Source: Actinomycetota bacterium (GTDB lineage: Bacteria; Actinomycetota; Acidimicrobiia; Acidimicrobiales; Ilumatobacteraceae). Taken from it: 45,079 nt of DNA. The notes under the pieces were generated by a model. It was not told the DNA's origin and did not search any database. It worked only from the letters and a program-made list of their open reading frames with translations. The stretch covers positions 1 through 45,079 of the forward strand of contig CAUJET010000179.1 of NCBI GenBank assembly GCA_963169665.1, in the 5' to 3' direction. This document shows positions 16,323 to 24,842 of the stretch, piece by piece. Within the stretch, counting starts at the first letter, position 1, and each line of letters begins with the position of its first letter. The translations under genes and the position numbers were made by a program.

Positions 16323-17249
16323 ATGGAGCACCTGCGGTGGCTGGGTCAGCCGACGTTGCACCGACCCACCGTGATCGCTGCGTTCACCGGGTGGAACGAC
16401 GGCGCCGACGCGGCGTCCAACGCGGTGCGCCACCTCATCGAGGCCTGGGGCGCACAGCCGCTCGCCGAGATCGATCCCGAGGAGTTCACCGACTTCGCGA
16501 CGGTGCGTCCGCATGTGCGCCTCGCCGACGGCGTCACCCGCTCGATCGTGTGGCCGACGGTCGGCGCCTGGAGCGCCTCGACCCCTGGCGGTGACGTCAT
16601 CCTCCTGCTCGGCCCCGAGCCGGCGCTGCGATGGCGGCTGTTCTCCCAACAGGTGATCGGTCTCGCGCAGCGGTTCCAGGCCGGACTCATCATCACCCTG
16701 GGTGCACTGCTCGCCGACGTCCCGCACACGCGGCCGGTGCAGCTGATCGGCACGGCGACCGACGAGCACCTCATCTCGCGCTTCGACCTGCAGCGCAGCC
16801 GCTACGAGGGCCCGACCGGCATCGTCGGTGTGCTGCACGACGCGTGTGCAACGGCGGGTATCGACTCGGCATCGCTGTGGGCAGCGGTCCCCGCGTACGC
16901 GTCGCAGATCCCGTCGCCGAAGGCGTCGCTCGCGCTCATCACCCGGGCGTGCGGCATCCTCGGCTCGCCGACGCCCGTGGGTCGGCTCGGCCAGGAGGCC
17001 TACGAGTACGAACAGCGGGTGAACGCGCTCGTGCACGACGACGACGATCTCGTCGGCTACGTCGCCCGGCTCGAGACCCTCAGCATGGACGACGAGGACG
17101 ACGACGATGACGACGACGACGTGGTGGGCGGCGAACTCGCCGACCTCGACGGCGACGACGACCTCGAGCCCATCGACCCGGCCGCCGTCGACAGCGACGA
17201 ACTCATGGCCGAGGTCGAGCGCTTCCTGCGCGACCAGCCCGACGCCTGA
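16323..17249 (+). CDS. PAC2 family protein (proteasome-assembly-chaperone-like)
   Basis: 308 residues. The PAC2 fold is recognised from RPTVIAAFTGWNDGADAASN at the N-terminus, ILLLGPEPALRWRLFSQQVI and LIITLGALLADVPHTRPVQL in the centre, and YASQIPSPKASLALI after it. In actinobacteria these proteins are widespread; the eukaryotic relatives help assemble 20S proteasomes, but a role here is not established. The tail is unusual: MDDEDDDDDDDDVVGG and further Asp/Glu runs, encoded by a GAC/GAT tract near 17086-17120. ATG 16323 is favoured over GTG 16314 by the -10 box. The gene ends 19 nt before the convergent NUDIX gene. Confidence 0.88.
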   Translation: MEHLRWLGQPTLHRPTVIAAFTGWNDGADAASNAVRHLIEAWGAQPLAEIDPEEFTDFATVRPHVRLADGVTRSIVWPTVGAWSASTPGGDVILLLGPEPALRWRLFSQQVIGLAQRFQAGLIITLGALLADVPHTRPVQLIGTATDEHLISRFDLQRSRYEGPTGIVGVLHDACATAGIDSASLWAAVPAYASQIPSPKASLALITRACGILGSPTPVGRLGQEAYEYEQRVNALVHDDDDLVGYVARLETLSMDDEDDDDDDDDVVGGELADLDGDDDLEPIDPAAVDSDELMAEVERFLRDQPDA

Positions 17250-17268
17250 CCGCCGGACGTCCGACCCG

Positions 17269-17976
17269 TCAGTGCGGGTCGCCGCGCCAGATCGGTTCGC
17301 GCACCGGTTCGAAAGCCGCCTGCATCTGCACCCCGTCGATCGCGGCGAACGCCATCGGCCCCCACCACGACGCGCCGGCGGTCGCGGTCGGAAGATCGTC
17401 GCGCGAGTACCAGCCCACACCCGAGGTCTCCAGCGGGTGCCCTGCCAGCGAGCCGCCGACGGCTCGGCAGTGGAACAGCAGCATGTACATGCCGAACCGC
17501 GTGAACCCCATGCGCTGACCGTCGATCACCGACAACAGCTGCACCGGTTCGCACTCGATCCCCGTCTCCTCGAGCACCTCCTTCACGGCGACCTCTGCCG
17601 GCGAGTAGCCCACGTCGGCCCAGCCGGTCGGGTACAGCCAGATCCCGCTGTCGGCGCGCTGCACGAGCAGCACCTGGCCCTCGTCGTTGCCGACCACCGC
17701 TCCGACCGCGACCTTCGGGGTCACATACCCGGGCACACCCTCGCCCACCGACTCGAGCCACTCCTGCACGAAGTGGTCCTGCTCGCGCCGCACCTCCAGC
17801 GCGTCGTCGGCCGCGGCCTTGATGTCGGCGGCGACGTGGAGCACCTCCTCGAACCGCTCCTGCTCGTACAGGTTCTGGGTGAACCCCAGCCCCGTGCGGG
17901 CGATCGCGGCGAGCGTCTCGCTCCAGCGGACGAGATCTCGGGTGAAGTCGGGCGGTCCGGCGGCAGCGTCGCTCAC
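17269..17976 (-). CDS. NUDIX hydrolase with Nudix_N domain
   Basis: 235 residues. The NUDIX box is complete: GWADVGYSPAEVAVKEVLEE followed by TGIE (G-x5-E-x7-hydrophobic-E-hydrophobic-x-E-E-x-G pattern), although the usual REUxEE arginine is Lys. Before it, residues ~5-75 match the helical N-terminal extension found in ADP-ribose/ADP-compound pyrophosphatases of this subgroup (FTRDLVRWSETLAAIARTGL). Acts on a nucleoside diphosphate linked to another moiety; substrate not determinable. The GTG start is supported by TAGGGT 7 nt upstream. Divergent from the DUF427 gene. Confidence 0.9.
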   Translation of the reverse strand: MSDAAAGPPDFTRDLVRWSETLAAIARTGLGFTQNLYEQERFEEVLHVAADIKAAADDALEVRREQDHFVQEWLESVGEGVPGYVTPKVAVGAVVGNDEGQVLLVQRADSGIWLYPTGWADVGYSPAEVAVKEVLEETGIECEPVQLLSVIDGQRMGFTRFGMYMLLFHCRAVGGSLAGHPLETSGVGWYSRDDLPTATAGASWWGPMAFAAIDGVQMQAAFEPVREPIWRGDPH

Positions 17977-17983
17977 GGCGCCG

Positions 17984-17989
17984 ACCCTA
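17984..17989 (-). promoter_or_regulatory. -10 box (TAGGGT), leaderless NUDIX gene
   Basis: Seven nucleotides from GTG 17976 on the minus strand; no Shine-Dalgarno. Confidence 0.6.
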
Positions 17990-18096
17990 CGGCACGCGAC
18001 CCGTCCCGGTCATGCCGACCGGCCCGCTCGCGGCGAACCGCTGAAGGGACCGACGGACGCCATCCGACCAGGCGGTCGGCTCCGGAGAACCGTCGC

Positions 18097-18594
18097 ATGC
18101 GACCAGACAGGATCGAGCCCGGACCCGGCCAGGAGAGCGTGTGGGACTACCCCCGCCCGCCGGCCCTCGCACCCACCACCGAACGCATCCGCGTCGTCCA
18201 CCGAGGTCGCGTCGTTGCCGACACCGCCCGCGCCGTTCGCGTGCTCGAGACGAGCCAGCCGCCTGCGTACTACGTCCCGCGCGCCGACGTGACCGACGAG
18301 GTGCTCGTCAGATCCGAACGACGCACCCTGTGCGAGTGGAAGGGTGTCGCGACCTACTGGTCGGTCGACGTGGGTGACGGCACCGTCGCAACGGACGTCG
18401 CGTGGAGCTACGACGTGCCCGTTGCCGCCTACGCCTCGATCGCCGGCCACGTCGCCTTCTACGCCCAGGGCCTCGACGAGTGCTGGGTCGACGACGAACG
18501 AGTGGTGCCGAACCCGGGCATGTTCTACGGCGGCTGGATCACGAGTCGTGTCGTCGGCCCGTTCAAGGGAGCCGCGGGAACCCTCCACTGGTGA
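18097..18594 (+). CDS. DUF427 domain protein
   Basis: 165 residues with the DUF427 signature: SVWDYPRPPALAPTTERIRV, ETSQPPAYYVPRADV, and near the end CEWKGVATYWSV and AWSYDVPVAAYASIAGHVAF. The tryptophans and YY-x-P motif are typical of this small beta-rich family, common in actinobacteria and fungi; biochemical function is unknown. ATG 18097 has GGAG 11 nt upstream. The gene sits 21 nt before the solute-binding-protein gene, which has its own -10 box, so they may not be a single transcription unit. Confidence 0.9.
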   Translation: MRPDRIEPGPGQESVWDYPRPPALAPTTERIRVVHRGRVVADTARAVRVLETSQPPAYYVPRADVTDEVLVRSERRTLCEWKGVATYWSVDVGDGTVATDVAWSYDVPVAAYASIAGHVAFYAQGLDECWVDDERVVPNPGMFYGGWITSRVVGPFKGAAGTLHW

Positions 18595-18603
18595 TCCGCT
18601 TCG

Positions 18604-18609
18604 TACACT
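18604..18609 (+). promoter_or_regulatory. -10 box (TACACT), leaderless solute-binding protein gene
   Basis: Six nucleotides before ATG 18616; no Shine-Dalgarno. Confidence 0.6.
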
Positions 18610-18615
18610 GGGCCC

Positions 18616-19935
18616 ATGGGTCGGGCACGGTGGCGGCGGGCGTTCGCATCGGCGTTCGCGGTCGCGCTCGCGACGACCGCAGTCGCGTGTTCCGACGACG
18701 ACTCGTCGACCGATGCGACCGCGACCGCGACGGTGCCGGCGACGCCCGACCCGGTGACCGGGTCCTCGGTCGTCGATCCTGCGGGCGACGGTGCGCTCAC
18801 CGTCGGAGTGCTGCTGCCGCTCACCGGTCCGGGCAGCGAGATCGGCACCGTGATGCGCGACGCGGTCGTCCAGGCCCGGGACGAGGCCAAGGCGGCCGGC
18901 GTGCAGTTCCGCGACGTCGAGCTCGTCATCGTCGACGAGGCCACCGTCCAGGGCGCGATCACGCCCACCCTCACGGGCATCTTCACCGAGGAGGTCGATG
19001 CGGTCATCGGCCCGGCCTCGTCGCTGCTCGCCGAACGGCTGCTACCGGTCACCATCAACGCCGGTGTGTTCACCTGCTCGCCGACGGCCAGCGCGCTCTC
19101 GCTCGACGACATCCCTGACCCGGGCCCGCTGTTCGTCCGCACCATCCCGTCCGACTCGATGCAGGCGACGGCGCTCGCGATGGAACTCGACAGCACCGGT
19201 GTCGATGTCGTGCTCGCCTACGTCGACGACTCCTACGGACGTCCGTTCATGGAGCTGGTCAAGGCCGAGCTGATCCGACTCGGCGCCTCGAGCGTCGAGG
19301 CCTTCGAGTTCGACCCGCTCGAATCCGACTACGACTCGGTCGCGGCCAAGGTCCTCGGCACGGGCCGCGCCACGATCGGCATCATCGGCGACCCCGAGGC
19401 CGGACCTCGGCTGGTCCAGTCGCTCGCCGAGCAGATCACCCCCGGACTCCCCACCTCGATCTGGATGAACGATGCGATGCGCGTGCCGGCCACTGCGAGC
19501 GCGTACCGCCGGCTCGCCGGCTCACCCATCCTCGAGCTGATGGCCGGCGTCTCGCCCCGCTCGACCGTGCCCACGCCGACGCCCGTCACCCCGGGTGTCC
19601 AGGCCCTGCCCGACGGCGGACGCTTCTTCGCCGCGAACGCGTACGACTGCATGAACGTGATCGCCCTCGCGGCCGACCAGGCGTCGTTCATCAACGGCCG
19701 CGACATGGCCGAACAGGTGGTGCAGCTCACCAACGGCGGCACACAGTGCGCGTCGTTCATCGCCTGCATCAACCAGCTCCGCAACGAACGAGCGATCGAC
19801 TACGACGGCCCATCGGGCTCGCTCGACATCGGTCCCGACGGCGACCCGACCGTGGGTGTGTTCGACGTGTACCGGTTCGACGAACGCGGACTCGACGTGA
19901 CGGCCGCCGACCAGCGGGTCACCGTCGACAGCTGA
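18616..19935 (+). CDS. Branched-chain-amino-acid-type ABC substrate-binding lipoprotein
   Basis: 439 residues. An N-terminal Arg-rich signal peptide ends in a lipobox (TTAVAC, Cys25) followed by an Asp/Ser/Thr-rich linker. The body is a type 1 periplasmic binding fold of the LivJ/Leu-binding kind: GVLLPLTGPGSEIGTVMRDA, VDAVIGPASSLLAERLLPV, DVVLAYVDDSYGRPFMELV and IGIIGDPEAGPRLV. Residues ASFIACINQLRNERAIDYDG and VGVFDVYRFDERGLDV are typical of the C-terminal part. No permease or ATPase gene is adjacent, so it may serve a transporter encoded elsewhere or act as a sensor. Ligand unknown. Confidence 0.9.
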   Translation: MGRARWRRAFASAFAVALATTAVACSDDDSSTDATATATVPATPDPVTGSSVVDPAGDGALTVGVLLPLTGPGSEIGTVMRDAVVQARDEAKAAGVQFRDVELVIVDEATVQGAITPTLTGIFTEEVDAVIGPASSLLAERLLPVTINAGVFTCSPTASALSLDDIPDPGPLFVRTIPSDSMQATALAMELDSTGVDVVLAYVDDSYGRPFMELVKAELIRLGASSVEAFEFDPLESDYDSVAAKVLGTGRATIGIIGDPEAGPRLVQSLAEQITPGLPTSIWMNDAMRVPATASAYRRLAGSPILELMAGVSPRSTVPTPTPVTPGVQALPDGGRFFAANAYDCMNVIALAADQASFINGRDMAEQVVQLTNGGTQCASFIACINQLRNERAIDYDGPSGSLDIGPDGDPTVGVFDVYRFDERGLDVTAADQRVTVDS

Positions 19936-19972
19936 CCCGCATACGGGCGGCGACGCCGGCGCGACCGGCCGA

Positions 19973-20662
19973 TCAGATCTGGGTGGCGAGTTCGTCCACC
20001 GGGGTGACCATGCCGGTGTAGAACGCGCCGAACTCGCCGTAGAGCGCGGACGCCTGGTCGAAGCGCATCGTGTAGACGACCTCCTTCAGGTCGTCGGGCG
20101 TACCACCGAAGAGCGTGACGCCCCACTCGAAGTCGTCGAGTCCGGCCGAACCGGTGACGTACTGCACGATCCGGCCCGCGAACTTGCGGCCGCTCGTGCC
20201 GTGCTCGTGCATGAGGTCCTTGCGCTCGTCGTACGGCAGCGTGAACCAGTTGGCGTGCGCCTCACGCTTCTTGCTCATGGGATAGAAGCACCACGCCTTG
20301 AGCTGATCGTTGGGCGGCAGGTTCGGATACAGCCGGCCGCGGATCATCTCCTCTGGCATGCCCTTCGCGTACTCGCTCGACTCGGTGAGGCTCACGTAGC
20401 TGTCGACCACCTCGAGGCCGGCCCGCTGCACACCGGTCTGCAGGGCACGCAGCTGACGGAGGTCGACGTGCATCGCCATGACGGCGACATCGGCCTTGTG
20501 ACCGAGCATCGCGACGGTGACGATCTGGCAGCCGGCCGCCTCGGCGGCCTTCACCGCGGAGACGAGCGCTTCCGGCTCGTACATCGGGGTGGGCTTGCAG
20601 AACAGGTGGACCACACCGAGTCCGGTGCTGGGGGACACGGGTGCGCTGGCGGAGTCGCTCAT
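19973..20662 (-). CDS. hemQ: Coproheme decarboxylase HemQ (chlorite dismutase family)
   Basis: 229 residues, the usual length for actinobacterial HemQ/ChdC, which converts coproheme III to heme b by two oxidative decarboxylations in the coproporphyrin-dependent pathway. Seen in the sequence: the N-terminal half-ferredoxin fold (VVHLFCKPTPMYEPEALVSA), the tyrosine region KAWCFYPMSKKREAHANWF where Tyr forms the reactive radical, and the heme-ligand helix LMHEHGTSGRKFAGR with the proximal His. The C-terminal FEWGVTLFGGTPDDLKEVVY is also family-typical. TAGCCT lies 6 nt before the ATG. No other heme-pathway gene is in this window. Confidence 0.95.
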   Translation of the reverse strand: MSDSASAPVSPSTGLGVVHLFCKPTPMYEPEALVSAVKAAEAAGCQIVTVAMLGHKADVAVMAMHVDLRQLRALQTGVQRAGLEVVDSYVSLTESSEYAKGMPEEMIRGRLYPNLPPNDQLKAWCFYPMSKKREAHANWFTLPYDERKDLMHEHGTSGRKFAGRIVQYVTGSAGLDDFEWGVTLFGGTPDDLKEVVYTMRFDQASALYGEFGAFYTGMVTPVDELATQI

Positions 20663-20668
20663 GTGCCC

Positions 20669-20674
20669 AGGCTA
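20669..20674 (-). promoter_or_regulatory. -10 box (TAGCCT), leaderless hemQ
   Basis: Six nucleotides from ATG 20662. The hexamer overlaps the stop codon of fdhD (20672-20674), so hemQ has its own promoter despite lying directly downstream. Confidence 0.6.
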
Positions 20675-21511
20675 CGGCTCGGCGGTGAGCGAACCCCAGC
20701 GCGGATCGTCGGTGATCCGCTCGGGCGAGTACACGTTCAGCCGATCGCGGCGCGTGAAACCCAGGAGCCGCAGGCCGGCCCGCCGGGCGGTCTGTACGGC
20801 GAGGCTGGTGGGCGCGCTCACGGCCACGAGCGTGGAGAACCCGCCCGCCCAGGCCTTCTGCACCAGCTCGAAGCTCGCCCGTCCGCTGACGAACAGCGCC
20901 ATGCCGGTCGCCGGGAGACGACCGTCGAGCAGCATCCGACCCACGACCTTGTCGACCGCGTTGTGCCGGCCGACGTCTTCGCGCAGCACCAGCACCGTGC
21001 CGTCGGGCGCCACCGCCGCTGCCGCGTGCACGGCACCCGTGCTGGTGAACAGACCCTGCACACCCTGCACCGCCTCGGGCAACGCCGCGAGCACGTGCAG
21101 CGGGATCGGCTCCGTGTCGGGCAGCGGCGACAGTGCGTCGCACAACTGGTCGATCGCCTCGCTTCCGCACAACCCGCAGCTCGACGTCGTGTTGCCGAGC
21201 CGCGGCGTGGGCACCGGCGCGCGACCACCGGTCTCGACGGTGACGACGTTGAACTCGCTCTCGCTCGCCGCCCCGTCGGCGCAGTACCGCACCCCGAGGA
21301 TGCGGGCGCCGCCCAACAGCCCGTCGGAGTGGCAGAAGCCGGCCGCCAACTCGTAGTCGTGGCCCGGGGTCCGCATCGTGGTGGCCACGCGGTGCCCGTC
21401 GAGCTGGATGGTCATCGGCTCCTCGACGATCAGCTCGTCGGGTGATCGTTTCGCGCCGGATCGGTCGATGCGGGTGACGAGGTGCGTGTCGGTGCGCCGC
21501 CGGGGAGCCAC
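20672..21511 (-). CDS. fdhD: Formate dehydrogenase sulfurtransferase FdhD
   Basis: 279 residues. FdhD passes sulfur from a cysteine desulfurase to the molybdenum cofactor of formate dehydrogenase. The active-site pair is present in SSCGLCGSEA (family C-G-x-C-G), along with RTPGHDYELAAGFCHSDGLL, VLREDVGRHNAVDKVVG and the C-terminal SAPTSLAVQTARRAGLRLLG. The start is GTG 21511 (VAPRRRTDTHLVT); no clear Shine-Dalgarno or -10 box at the leaderless distance. No formate dehydrogenase gene is in the window. Many formate dehydrogenases are selenoproteins, so fdhD is weak circumstantial support for selenium use in this organism. Confidence 0.93.
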   Translation of the reverse strand: MAPRRRTDTHLVTRIDRSGAKRSPDELIVEEPMTIQLDGHRVATTMRTPGHDYELAAGFCHSDGLLGGARILGVRYCADGAASESEFNVVTVETGGRAPVPTPRLGNTTSSCGLCGSEAIDQLCDALSPLPDTEPIPLHVLAALPEAVQGVQGLFTSTGAVHAAAAVAPDGTVLVLREDVGRHNAVDKVVGRMLLDGRLPATGMALFVSGRASFELVQKAWAGGFSTLVAVSAPTSLAVQTARRAGLRLLGFTRRDRLNVYSPERITDDPRWGSLTAEP

Positions 21512-21560
21512 ACCGAGACGGTACCGGGTCGAGTGCCGGGAGCGACCGGAGGTCGGCCCG

Positions 21561-21600
21561 CGCGGGTCGGCGCGGGTCGGCGCGGGTCCGCGCGGGTCGG
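21561..21600. repeat. Four 10-bp tandem units upstream of fdhD/aquaporin
   Basis: CGCGGGTCGG repeated four times (third copy one change) in the 124-bp divergent region. Low-complexity; may be regulatory or slippage-derived. Confidence 0.8.
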
Positions 21601-21623
21601 CGCGACGGCGTCTGCGACAGGAA

Positions 21624-21629
21624 TAGGGT
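21624..21629 (+). promoter_or_regulatory. -10 box (TAGGGT), leaderless aquaporin gene
   Basis: Six nucleotides before ATG 21636; no Shine-Dalgarno. Confidence 0.6.
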
Positions 21630-21635
21630 TCGCCC

Positions 21636-22436
21636 ATGGCCACCACCACTCCCGTCAACCACGGCCGCGTCCTCGCCGCCGAGCTCTTCGGCACCGCCGT
21701 GCTCGTCATCGGCGGACCCGGTACCGCGATCCTCGCCCCGAACGTCGGGCTGCTCGGCATCAGCCTCGCCTTCGGACTCTCACTCCTCGTGATGGCGTAC
21801 GTGATCGGCCCCATCTCGGGCTGCCACATCAACCCGGCGGTCACCCTCGGCCTGTTCGTCACGAGGCGGGTCACCGGTACCCATGCGATCTTTGCCGTGA
21901 TCGGTCAGCTCATCGGCGCCATCGCCGGTGCTGCGATCGTGTTCGGCATCGCCAACGGCCGCGACGAGTTCGTGCGCGGCCAGTTCGCGGCCAACCTCTG
22001 GTCGGGTCCCTACTTCGGCCTCGGCGCGGCGATCGTGGTGGAGGTCGTGCTGACCGCGCTGCTGGTCGTCGTCGTGCTCGCGGCCTCGTCGAGCGGCCGT
22101 ATCCCGCACGGGATGGGTGGCCTCGTGGTCGGCTTCACACTCACCTTGATCCACCTCATCTCGATCCCGGTCGACAACACCTCGGTCAACCCGGCGCGCA
22201 GCATCGCGACGGCGCTGTTCGCCGATCCCGACACCGGTGCGCTCGAGCAGCTGTGGGCGTTCGTGGTCTTCCCGCTGCTCGGCGCGATCGTCGGCGTGAT
22301 CATCTGGCTCGTGATCGACGACAGCACCGTCGAGGACACCCTGCTCGCGGAGGTCCCTGGTGTGACCGAGACCCGCGACGTGCTCGACCGGGTGGCCGAC
22401 GAGGCGGTCGACGCCGTCGAGGACGCGGTCGACTGA
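21636..22436 (+). CDS. MIP-family aquaporin
   Basis: 266 residues with six membrane helices and both half-helix NPA motifs: GCHINPAVTLGLF and NTSVNPARSIATAL. The second ends NPARS as in water-selective AqpZ-type channels rather than the NPARD of glycerol facilitators. The helix before it reads VVGFTLTLIHLISIPVDNTS. A short acidic cytoplasmic tail (DRVADEAVDAVEDAVD) follows the last helix and is longer than in typical AqpZ. Water is the likely substrate (inference from NPARS). Divergent from fdhD. Confidence 0.93.
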   Translation: MATTTPVNHGRVLAAELFGTAVLVIGGPGTAILAPNVGLLGISLAFGLSLLVMAYVIGPISGCHINPAVTLGLFVTRRVTGTHAIFAVIGQLIGAIAGAAIVFGIANGRDEFVRGQFAANLWSGPYFGLGAAIVVEVVLTALLVVVVLAASSSGRIPHGMGGLVVGFTLTLIHLISIPVDNTSVNPARSIATALFADPDTGALEQLWAFVVFPLLGAIVGVIIWLVIDDSTVEDTLLAEVPGVTETRDVLDRVADEAVDAVEDAVD

Positions 22437-22482
22437 CGGGCCACCCGCCATCCGGGAGCCCCATCGGGCAGTGTTCAGCGGC

Positions 22483-23931
22483 TCAGGCCGCGATGATCTC
22501 CAGCAGCTCGCTGCGGTGCTTCGGACCGAGCGGGGGTTCCGCCGGACGGTTCTCGCGGTCCTGCCACACCGCCAACACACGGGCGCCGACCTCGGGGTCG
22601 GTGGCCATGGCGTCGGGGCGGTCGAGCAGGTTGACGCTGCGGAAGAACGCACGCAGCACCACCGCATCGGTGCGCATCGCCGGCAGCAAGCCGTCACGGA
22701 ACACGCCTCGCATGAACGTGCGCGGGTCGCTCGCATCGGCGTCGGGATCCTGACCGGCGAGGTGGGCGGCGGCCACCCGACGGGCCTCGGCGTCCTGCTC
22801 GACCCCGGCGCGGTACCACGGGTGGATCTCGGCGCGCAGCGATGCGTCGTACGCCAGCGCGACCTCGCGGTCGTCGTCACCGAAGGTCGCCACGGCCTGC
22901 GCCATCAGGTGGGCGCCCCAGAACGCGGTGCTGCACCCGCGGCCGTAGAGCGGATTGGTGCACAGCACCGCGTCGCCGACCGGGATGATGCCGGTCGCGA
23001 CCGGTTCGCCGTCGACGACGTAGTCGCGCCAACGGTTGAGCAGGCCGGCCATGACGTGCACGGTGTCGGTCAGCGGCTCGGCACGACCGTCGAGCCAGGG
23101 AGCCGTTGCGACGAGATGGCGCGCGGTGGCGTCGAAGACCTGCGGGTCGGCGAGGAGCCTCCGCAGCTGCTCGTCGTCGGTCGGTGTGGCGAGGGTGACC
23201 GAGAACGTGCCGTTGTCGCCGACGAACACGCCGTACTTGAGATACCCGAGATCGCCGCCGATCGGACCGGTGCGCGGCGGGTACGCCTGCCCCTCGCGCA
23301 GCCGGTAGAAGCGTGAGTAGTAGACGATCCCCGTGTCCTCGACCTGCTCGGGCACCTCGGGTGCGCCCAGCTCGCGCAACCACTCGGGGACCACGCTGCG
23401 CCGCCCGCCGGCGGCGACCACCAGGTCGGCGGCCACGGTCGATCCGTCGGACAACCGAACACCGACCACCTTCGGGCGGCCCGGTTGGTCGGCGGCGACG
23501 AGCCCGTCGACGGCGACGCCCGTACGGAACCGCACCCGACCCTCGGCGAGCGCGAACCGGCGGAGGACCCACTCGAACGTGGTGCGCCGGCAGGCGAGCA
23601 TCACGAGTTCGTCGTCGCTCGGCTGTCGCTCGAAGTTCGTGATCGTCGGCGGGAGATCCTCACCGAACCGCATCTCCGTCGCGCCCTCGGCGAGCACCGC
23701 GGCATAGACGTCGGGGTAGTCGTCGTGGAGCATGTTGCGCAGCCGGGCGAGGAAGGCGTGACTGTGGCGCACCTGTGGCGCCCCCCGACGGTCCCACTCG
23801 AAGGCCTCGTCCGCACTCTCCGGCATCGGTGTGTCGTCGCGTTCGAACACGACGACGTCGTGCCCCTGCCGCGCCAACGCCAGAGCCGAACCCAGCCCGG
23901 ACACTCCTCCACCGATCACTGCCACCTGCAT
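22483..23931 (-). CDS. FAD-dependent oxidoreductase/monooxygenase
   Basis: 482 residues. The Rossmann dinucleotide site opens the protein (VAVIGGGVSGLGSALALARQ, then an acidic strand end VVVFERD). Next is RHSHAFLARLRNML, a motif of flavin monooxygenases of the lasalocid-epoxidase-like and geranylgeranyl-reductase-like group. The second FAD motif is IPVGDAVLCTNPLYGRGCST, in which Asp contacts the ribityl chain. Middle part binds an unknown hydrophobic substrate. Upstream residues up to 23994 are dropped because ATG 23931 directly precedes the Rossmann strand, with TAGCCT 8 nt upstream. No obvious pathway partner adjoins it. Confidence 0.85.
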   Translation of the reverse strand: MQVAVIGGGVSGLGSALALARQGHDVVVFERDDTPMPESADEAFEWDRRGAPQVRHSHAFLARLRNMLHDDYPDVYAAVLAEGATEMRFGEDLPPTITNFERQPSDDELVMLACRRTTFEWVLRRFALAEGRVRFRTGVAVDGLVAADQPGRPKVVGVRLSDGSTVAADLVVAAGGRRSVVPEWLRELGAPEVPEQVEDTGIVYYSRFYRLREGQAYPPRTGPIGGDLGYLKYGVFVGDNGTFSVTLATPTDDEQLRRLLADPQVFDATARHLVATAPWLDGRAEPLTDTVHVMAGLLNRWRDYVVDGEPVATGIIPVGDAVLCTNPLYGRGCSTAFWGAHLMAQAVATFGDDDREVALAYDASLRAEIHPWYRAGVEQDAEARRVAAAHLAGQDPDADASDPRTFMRGVFRDGLLPAMRTDAVVLRAFFRSVNLLDRPDAMATDPEVGARVLAVWQDRENRPAEPPLGPKHRSELLEIIAA

Positions 23932-24098
23932 GGTCGCCGAGGCTATGGCGACGCTCTCGAGCGATCGACGAGGAGTGGCGTGACGTGTGTCCACGGGTCC
24001 GGACAGTCGTCACTCGTGAGTTCTTCCGCGACCACGTCCGACATGGCGACGACCTCGCCTGCCGCCGCAGGTCACCTGTCCGCCTCGCTCGGCGGCGG

Positions 24099-24104
24099 TA
24101 GATT
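24099..24104 (+). promoter_or_regulatory. -10 box (TAGATT), leaderless response-regulator gene
   Basis: Seven nucleotides before GTG 24112; supports that start over ATG 24043. Confidence 0.6.
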
Positions 24105-24111
24105 CCCCGAC

Positions 24112-24792
24112 GTGCGAGAAGCCGACGTCCTGGTGGTGGAGGATGCTCCCGAGTTCGCACAGATGGTCACCGCCATCCTGCGCAAGGCCAACCACCGGGT
24201 GCGCACCGCCACCACCATCGCTGACGCGATGGAGGCGCTGGTCGCCACACCGCCCGACCTGGTGATCCTCGATCTCACGCTCCCCGATGGTGACGGCCTC
24301 GATCTGTGCCGGGTCATCCGCGAGCGGTCGAGCGCCTATGTGCTCGTGCTCTCGGGCCGCGACGAGGAGATCGACAAGCTGCTGGGCTTCAAGCTCGGGG
24401 CCGACGACTACGTCACCAAGCCGTTCTCCCCGCGGGAACTCGGAGCCCGCGTGGAGGCGCTCCTGCGCCGGCCGCGCACCCCCGCCCCGGCCACGTCCGA
24501 GCGCACCATCGGCCACGTCACCCTGCGCGCCGAGGCGCGCGAGGTGGAGATCGAGGGCCGGCTGGTCGAACTCACCCGCATCGAGTTCGATCTGCTCGAC
24601 ACGCTGAGCGCGAGCCCGAAGGTCGTCTTCACGCGGGCCCAGTTGCTCGAGCGCGTCTGGGGTCCCGACTGGTATGCGGACGACCATGTCGTCGACGTCC
24701 ACGTCGCCAACCTGCGCAAGAAGATCGATCAGCCGGGAGCCAAGAGCGTCGTGCGCACCGTGCGCGGCGTCGGCTACGGCATCACCGCCTGA
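24112..24792 (+). CDS. OmpR/PhoB-family response regulator
   Basis: 226 residues. Receiver domain: acidic pair in VLVVEDAPEF, phosphoacceptor Asp54 in LVILDLTLPDGDG, conserved Ser/Thr position in VLVLSGRD, and Lys in VTKPFSPREL. The output domain is a winged helix of the OmpR type (VELTRIEFDLLDTLSASPKV, VDVHVANLRKKIDQ, RTVRGVGYGI). It should bind tandem direct repeats with roughly 11-bp spacing. No kinase is directly downstream in the same operon, but a hybrid kinase ends convergently 50 bp away and a second kinase diverges from that, so these are the likely partners. Start set by TAGATT 7 nt upstream. Confidence 0.93.
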   Translation: MREADVLVVEDAPEFAQMVTAILRKANHRVRTATTIADAMEALVATPPDLVILDLTLPDGDGLDLCRVIRERSSAYVLVLSGRDEEIDKLLGFKLGADDYVTKPFSPRELGARVEALLRRPRTPAPATSERTIGHVTLRAEAREVEIEGRLVELTRIEFDLLDTLSASPKVVFTRAQLLERVWGPDWYADDHVVDVHVANLRKKIDQPGAKSVVRTVRGVGYGITA

Positions 24793-24842
24793 CCCCTGGG
24801 TCGCGCGCTCGATCCGTCACGGCGCGATCCGCCGGCGAGGAA

